Source: Morella rubra
Taxonomy: Eukaryota > Streptophyta > Magnoliopsida > Fagales > Myricaceae
Assembly: GCA_003952965.2 (NCBI GenBank)
Contig: CM025855.1
Location: 431,557-495,556, forward strand
Length of the DNA: 64,000 nt
Direction of reading: 5' to 3'
Part shown: in pieces, positions 58,981 through 64,000 of the stretch
Layout of the letters: each line of letters starts with the position of its first letter
How positions within the stretch are numbered: position 1 is the first letter of the stretch
The notes under the pieces: generated by a model
Database searches by the model: none
What the model was told of the DNA's origin: nothing
What the model saw: only the letters and a program-made list of their open reading frames with translations
Made by a program: the position numbers and the translations under genes

Positions 58981-60929
58981 ATATATATTTGCTGAAACAA
59001 CGACTAATGTTAAATATTGAAATCATAAAGGAAATTTAATTGGTCTAGTCTTTACGAGCTGTATAATTTGGACCGTCGACTAACAACTGCCTCTTCAGCC
59101 AAAAGACGAAAAAAAAAATATCTCTATCAGCGTAGCTATAGCCTTTTAATTAAAGGCTAGGAAAAATATGGCCCTTCTCAATTTGATTTGATGTATTATT
59201 CATAGCAGAAAAGCGTACCACCCAATAAATAATTTGTACACTTTTGTCTCTCTTTGAGGTCGTCGGGTCCAGCCAATGGGGAACAGGGTGTGCACGCCGT
59301 CCTTTGTGACCGATTAATAAGCTAAACAGAGACCATTCAAAATTCAAATAATTCAGTAAAACACCCTCTTGTATTCTGACCATTTTCAATTCATTATTTA
59401 AATTAGATGGTAAAATTTCAATTAAATATTATACCTTATAATATTTTAATACATGGTGTGTCTATATTTAACTATTCAATTCAGACATAGATTAATACCT
59501 CTGTCTCATTATCTTAAATGAGCTTTCACATAGGTGTATGCTCACGAGGTGCAATAAATTCAATAAAAAATATTTTAAAGACATTGCTTGATGGAATTGC
59601 TCAGCCATTATCCATTAGTTTTTGTTTGATGTAAGCAAACAGTTTGAACTGGATGATATCAGTAGGTAGACCAAAACCCAAGTCAATTAATTAGTTAGAA
59701 CATATATACCGGTATAAACCTACTTAAATAAATAAATACAAGTGAATAATTGAAGAATAATATAAACAGAGAGAAGTGAAAAATAGTAATAGATAGATAT
59801 TTAAGTATTTTGGTCTAAAAAAATTTACATTCACGGTAAAAGTTATAGAAGTTCTTTATATTTTGTATTATGAACATTCTCTGTTTATTAAAAAAATATA
59901 AAATATGAGAAGAAATATATTCTTATATTGAGTGAAAATATCATTTCAAATTTTATAAATTTATTATGATATTATTGCTAACACGTAAATAAGGATAAGA
60001 ACTTGATGAATAGGACTGGATTTGGATGGAATCCGGTGGAAATGGTACAAAATGTCCCCAATCACCTTACGAAATAAAAGCAGGCTGTCTTTTTCCATTT
60101 GATAGTCACAGCGTAGCATACCCACCAAGACGAACATGAATTCCACCTTGTCACGCTTCTGGGTCCCCGAATACAGCCAAATGGTCAATGAGTAGGTAAT
60201 TTATAGATATATATCTGGTCGCCATTGTCAGATAAAACCTGTCTTATATATAACTATCTTTGAAAAAGAATGTCTATGCATTGGCGAATGTTCTAGAATG
60301 GGTTCAGTCCTAAATATCGTGCTTGAATCTTCTTCTTTTTTTTTTAATTTTTTCTTCTTTCAAATAATAAGAAAAAGTCCTTCAAAAAATTGCCCCTCTT
60401 GGAATAATCAAATCAAATTATTACATTAAGAATTTAAGAGTTTATTAACAATTAACCCAATAAAATAAGTTCATGTTGGGACCTGTTTGTATCCAGGACA
60501 CATGGCTCATGATGAACCAGTTGAAGGCCCACGCCCATCAGGTTTCCTTCGTCCGTGGTGGATGGTTGGGCTGGGGACGTAAGCCAGTGCGTGGCCCACG
60601 CCTACTCTTGTGTAAATGATTTTCACGCCATTAATACCCATTAATTTTGAATAACTACTAATGATTAATTTTAGGATCCTAATTGTGAAAAATTATAGCC
60701 CAACAAGAATTAACAAGGAAGAAAAAACAAAAAAGATCTCTTTAAGTGAAATCCAGAAGCTAGCAGCAAACTAAAAGAACTGCGGGAATGGGATCAAGTT
60801 ATTGTTTGTCTAGAAAAAAGAAAAAAGAAAATATACATCCCAATTGATAATGTCTTCTGAAAAAGCACATCATCGATACTTGGTTCCAAGGGGTTGGACA
60901 AGGTCTCTGGTCCTGATCAGGCGATCTCT
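56743..60929. other. Gene-free intergenic region
   Basis: After the 3' region of the HMA-like gene (to about 57050), no gene is recognised for nearly 4 kb. The stretch is AT-rich and contains a TA microsatellite at about 58939-58988. The last ~150 bp should be the 3' UTR of the PAM68-type gene. Confidence 0.55.
58939..58988. repeat. (TA)n microsatellite
   Basis: About 50 bp of nearly pure TA dinucleotides, with one phase shift near the middle. It is self-complementary and likely variable in length between individuals. Confidence 0.95.
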
Positions 60930-61466
60930 CTAATCTTCCTCCCTCCACACTTGAACCCAATTCTTTTGAGCTTCTTCCAACCCAAGAACTGAACCTTTCC
61001 TCTCTGGATCCCAACTTGTAGAAAGTGCCCCATAGGCAATCCCCATCGTTGACGCCCCGAAAGTCAAAAGCGTTGTCAAGAAAGGGATCCATAGTGGGAA
61101 ATCCCATATATGTTGCTCCTTAACAAAACCGAAGATGTACAACAATGCCAAACCAGCGCCCATAGGCACCCCCACAAAGGCCAAGATTCTTGCTATTATC
61201 CTGTCAATCACGACGCGTGGAAGTTCGTCGTCGTCGTCGTCGTCGTCGTCGTTATTGGTCTTGTTGGAGTTCTTAGTACTGTCTTTTATGGAGGCAGCTG
61301 GTGCACCTGTAAAGCCTTTGGCATTCGCAACTCGTTTGAGTGAGCTTAGGCGATGTTTTAGTGTCGGCGTGGTTGTGGGGTGGAGAATTGGACTTTTGGG
61401 CTTCCAAGGAGGAGGCTTTGCAAGGTTGAGAGGTGGTAATCGGAATGAACAAATGAGCGTTTTCAT
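60930..61466 (-). CDS. PAM68-like: PAM68-type photosystem II assembly protein, chloroplast, 178 aa
   Basis: PAM68 is a thylakoid membrane factor needed for early photosystem II assembly. This is a single-exon ORF. Residues 1-50 are basic and Pro/Ser-rich, as in a plastid transit peptide. An acidic run of eight Asp (73-80) is encoded by a GAC/GAT repeat. The PAM68 domain runs from about 84 to 178: LPRVVIDRIIARILAFVGVPMG, hydrophobic segments at about 92-113 and 122-147 (FPLWIPFLTTLLTFGASTMG), and the C-terminal signature SWDPERKGSVLGLEEAQKNW. The two predicted membrane spans and the C-terminal block match the family. Start at 61466 is the first Met in frame. Paralogue identity (PAM68 itself or a PAM68-like protein) is not settled. 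Confidence 0.88.
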   Translation of the reverse strand: MKTLICSFRLPPLNLAKPPPWKPKSPILHPTTTPTLKHRLSSLKRVANAKGFTGAPAASIKDSTKNSNKTNNDDDDDDDDELPRVVIDRIIARILAFVGVPMGAGLALLYIFGFVKEQHIWDFPLWIPFLTTLLTFGASTMGIAYGALSTSWDPERKGSVLGLEEAQKNWVQVWREED

Positions 61467-61794
61467 GGCTTCGTACGCAGTGGGTTTTCCAATACAAAGT
61501 TTGTGCTGTGTATAGATTATTTACAAGATATCTTATCCAAAATAAGTGAACGGCGTTGGCTCCGCCCCACGAGATATTTTGGCGTTCTATTGCTCGAAAT
61601 TTTGGAAATTCGTTGACTGCCGAATTCCAAACCCTTCACCCTCAAGCACTAACCTTTACCCCTTCACAGCCCTAACAACCATAACACTATTCTGGATCAA
61701 TAAAGTTTTATCTGAACCTGAGTACTAGAACTTATTATACATATCCAACACTGCATCTTTGCAGAGTAAAAGTATTTGAAAGGCTTCGGGAACT
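61467..61794. other. Short intergenic region between PAM68-type and DUF21/CBS genes
   Basis: Both flanking genes are on the minus strand, so this is the PAM68-type promoter and the 3' UTR of the DUF21/CBS gene. Nothing else was seen. Confidence 0.6.
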
Positions 61795-64000
61795 TTATGG
61801 ACCATCAGGCTGTCTCAGCTTCTCATATAACATCCTCGAAACCTGTCGAAAGGTAATTAATATTATCATTATGTACCTTATCTACATTTTCCTGCAATGT
61901 AAGAATTTGGCATATCCTATCTATACATGTCATGATCTTTGGACATACCTTCTGTAATGACGGTGAATAGCGAGCACCACCGGCAAACATTGGTGGATAA
62001 TTTGGCACGGATCTCTTAGGGGAAGGAGATAGAGTTGGACTCATCAATGGAGATTGAAGATATGCCGAGATTGGTGAACGCAGTATCGGAGAATGGTTAC
62101 ACGAAGATAGTGAAGTATCATCATACAACGAAACAGGGGATGCCACTGAAGTCTGGCGTTGAAAACGGGAACCCGATGGTGCAGCAGGAGATCTCGAGGG
62201 AGATGGTTTTGAAGATAGCATATTGATTTTAATTCTGTTCCAGACACAGACTCGATGAATCAATGTATATAAAGATCATAATTAGAGAATAATATTTACT
62301 CATTAAGCTACAATGTAGTCAATGAAAGTGGTACGTAATTACTTCCTGTGATCGTTAACATGTACATAATGATCTGTCTCGTCCAGAATTTCCTCCTACA
62401 GCAGTAGAAGTCATATATTCGTGATGCCCGCACGCACATGCAAACACAAATCGAGCCGATAGATTCGAAGCAATTCTTTTACTGTATATATGAATTGAGC
62501 AAAACATGTTACTTCTGAATTTATTTCATTTCTAGGTAATTTTTGAGCTGGGCCAAGCAACCTGGCAATGGCAGGAGTCAGGACCAGCTCCTCCTCCAAG
62601 AGAGGGGGCCGCCCGGCCATTGAGCTGATTCTCGTAGGCTAGTTTATTACATAATTAGCTGAACCTAATATGTTGGAAGAATATATAATAGTAATTATTT
62701 CTTGTCAGACTGTAACAAGAATAAGCTATTACTTAAAATATTAACCTGTAACAGCTCCTCGATAACATCCTCCAGCGTTATGATTCCAACGACCTCTACA
62801 TCAAAGTGTGGAAGAGATTCCAAACCTCCCTTTAATATGTTTCCTTCTCCTCGGTGCCATTTCTTTGATTGCGGGCTAATTTGGACGCTATTCCTGAGGC
62901 TGGCATTATCTAATAATGGGAATTGAGTTTCACTCCTGTCACTAGAACAGATAGAGGGCGAGGCTACGGAAATCTTCAGTCGCTCGTGATTTTGAGCCAA
63001 CTGCTGCTGATGTTCAATTCCTGAAAACAAGTAATTGTTAACGTATTTTCCAGAAGTTCCGATGGTGTAAGTTCCACAGGTAACTATCATTATTGGCACT
63101 GCATGCAGGAAACTAGAAAATTATCTCAAATGATCTCACCTAATTTTATCCCTCCATGTCTCTTGAATTTAAATCGATAGTTGACTTGATTGTGCCAGGT
63201 TTGGCTTCCTTTTCTGGATTCTCTGTAGTTCCGTTCTTACTCTTTATAACAACAGCCATATGACTGTGACGCTTCTGGAACTCATTAAGTAAATCATACA
63301 GAGGTAAACAATCATGTATCCTGACAATCGTAAACAAGTTTCTGAGGAAGCTCTCAAGATGAAAAGTGAAAACACACTCACAATTACAAGGATCATCAGT
63401 AGTCTCAGATAATTATTAGCTGAGTTGCTGATACGTCATGTAATGATTTTGAAGCCCAACAAATTTTGAAACAAATATTGAATCAGAAACGCTATAAACC
63501 TGGGAATTCTCCTCACAACAAGATCTTTGATTGGGGTTTCATCTTCCCGGCGGAACTTGATCAGATTTTTCACCTATAGCAGAATAATACGTAGTTCCTA
63601 GTCACATAATATATATACATTTTATTTCGAAATAACAATAGATTTACCTTGATGTATCATGGATACATGACACAATTTACAAATTACAAATAATATTGGG
63701 TAGTTGGTGCTCACCAAAATCAGGCCAATGATATTTCTCGAGCTTCCGGAGTAGATGGGTACGCGACTATGTCCTTTGCTCAATATTAGTCCCACCGTTT
63801 GCCTAGGTATAGAATAGATTGAACTGAAACAGAAGTTGATACATATATATCACCATGTCGAGACGAAAAAAGGGTCATATATACTCATCAAGTCTTGAAT
63901 CTATGGAGAGCGAAAATATTGCAGATATGGGCGTCATAGCATCTTTGGCAGTTTTTTGTGTCATATCCAAAGCTCCGGCAATTATGGAAGTTTCATCTTG
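61795..64000 (-). CDS. DUF21 and CBS domain (CNNM-type) membrane protein, C-terminal part, cut by the window edge
   Basis: Plant CNNM-like proteins carry a DUF21 membrane domain and a CBS pair and are proposed Mg2+ or ion transport regulators. Only the CBS half and tail lie here. Exons (minus) are: edge-63885, 63802-63715, 63573-63500, 63320 to an uncertain donor, 63020-62746, 62395-62343, 62234-61949 and 61842-61795. Family blocks seen: [98 protein letters not shown] and IKINMLSS, then a Ser/Pro-rich tail. The exon starting 63320 gives an in-frame stop if spliced at the donor at 63139. The donor at 63240 (AAAGA|GTAAG) keeps the frame. The DUF21 part lies beyond position 64000. Confidence 0.85.

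Noticed and set aside
61135-61515. 126-aa plus-strand ORF with a Ser run
   Set aside because: Antisense of the PAM68-type gene; the Ser run is the reverse reading of its Asp codon repeat.
1-64000. CRISPR arrays, operons, riboswitches and other prokaryotic features
   Set aside because: The intron-bearing plant gene content excludes a bacterial origin and no regularly spaced short repeats were seen; no tRNA or rRNA gene was recognised either.

Overview
This window is nuclear DNA of a eudicot plant. The coding regions are split by short AT-rich introns with GT-AG borders, the intergenic DNA is AT-rich, and the gene content is typical of plants: beta-carotene hydroxylase, a REVEILLE clock factor, PAM68, an isoprenylated HMA-like protein and a cytosolic HSP90. 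It also carries small inverted-repeat elements, a tRNA-derived SINE, LINE fragments and a piece of a Copia-type LTR element. I cannot name the species. No organellar, bacterial or CRISPR signal is seen.

Layout. 1-9.1 kb is a rearranged block holding two decayed copies of the exosome subunit gene RRP42. They are direct repeats, and the first has part of its body inverted. Between them lie a small unrecognised gene (minus strand, 4.6-4.9 kb) and a Copia fossil surrounded by extra copies of that gene's 5' end. 9.1-13.3 kb has no recognisable gene. 13.4-15.0 kb (minus) is beta-carotene 3-hydroxylase, with seven exons that join cleanly. 15.0-19.2 kb is intergenic and includes a near-identical repeat at 16.56-18.0 kb that looks like an assembly artefact. 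19.2-21.5 kb (plus) is a polygalacturonase-like GH28 gene, convergent with a membrane-anchored receptor-like kinase (22.2-25.0 kb, minus) that has lost its catalytic loop aspartate. 26.7-27.9 kb (minus) is a long single-exon ORF of unknown function. Two nested hAT-like inverted-repeat elements follow at 28.6-29.5 kb.

30.3-36.5 kb (minus, 11 exons) is glutaminyl-peptide cyclotransferase. It is divergent from a cytosolic HSP90 gene (37.1-39.6 kb, plus), and the shared 640-bp upstream region carries heat-shock-element-like motifs. 40.7-42.9 kb (minus) is ribosomal protein eS10. 44.3-51.1 kb (minus, 8 exons) is a REVEILLE6/8-type MYB gene with a SINE and an inverted-repeat element in its introns. 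51-56 kb is repeat-rich and includes LINE pieces. 55.9-56.7 kb (plus) is an HMA-like isoprenylated protein without the metal-binding CxxC. 60.9-61.5 kb (minus) is a PAM68-type photosystem II assembly factor. 61.8 kb to the right edge (minus, cut at its 5' end) is a DUF21/CBS (CNNM-type) membrane protein.

The genes do not form a functional cluster; they are ordinary, independently transcribed plant genes. I found no convincing new biological system. The observations most worth a second look are the rearranged RRP42 pair, the suspicious repeat at 16.56-18.0 kb, the apparent pseudokinase, the unknown 421-residue protein and the exon-phase problem in the CNNM-type gene.
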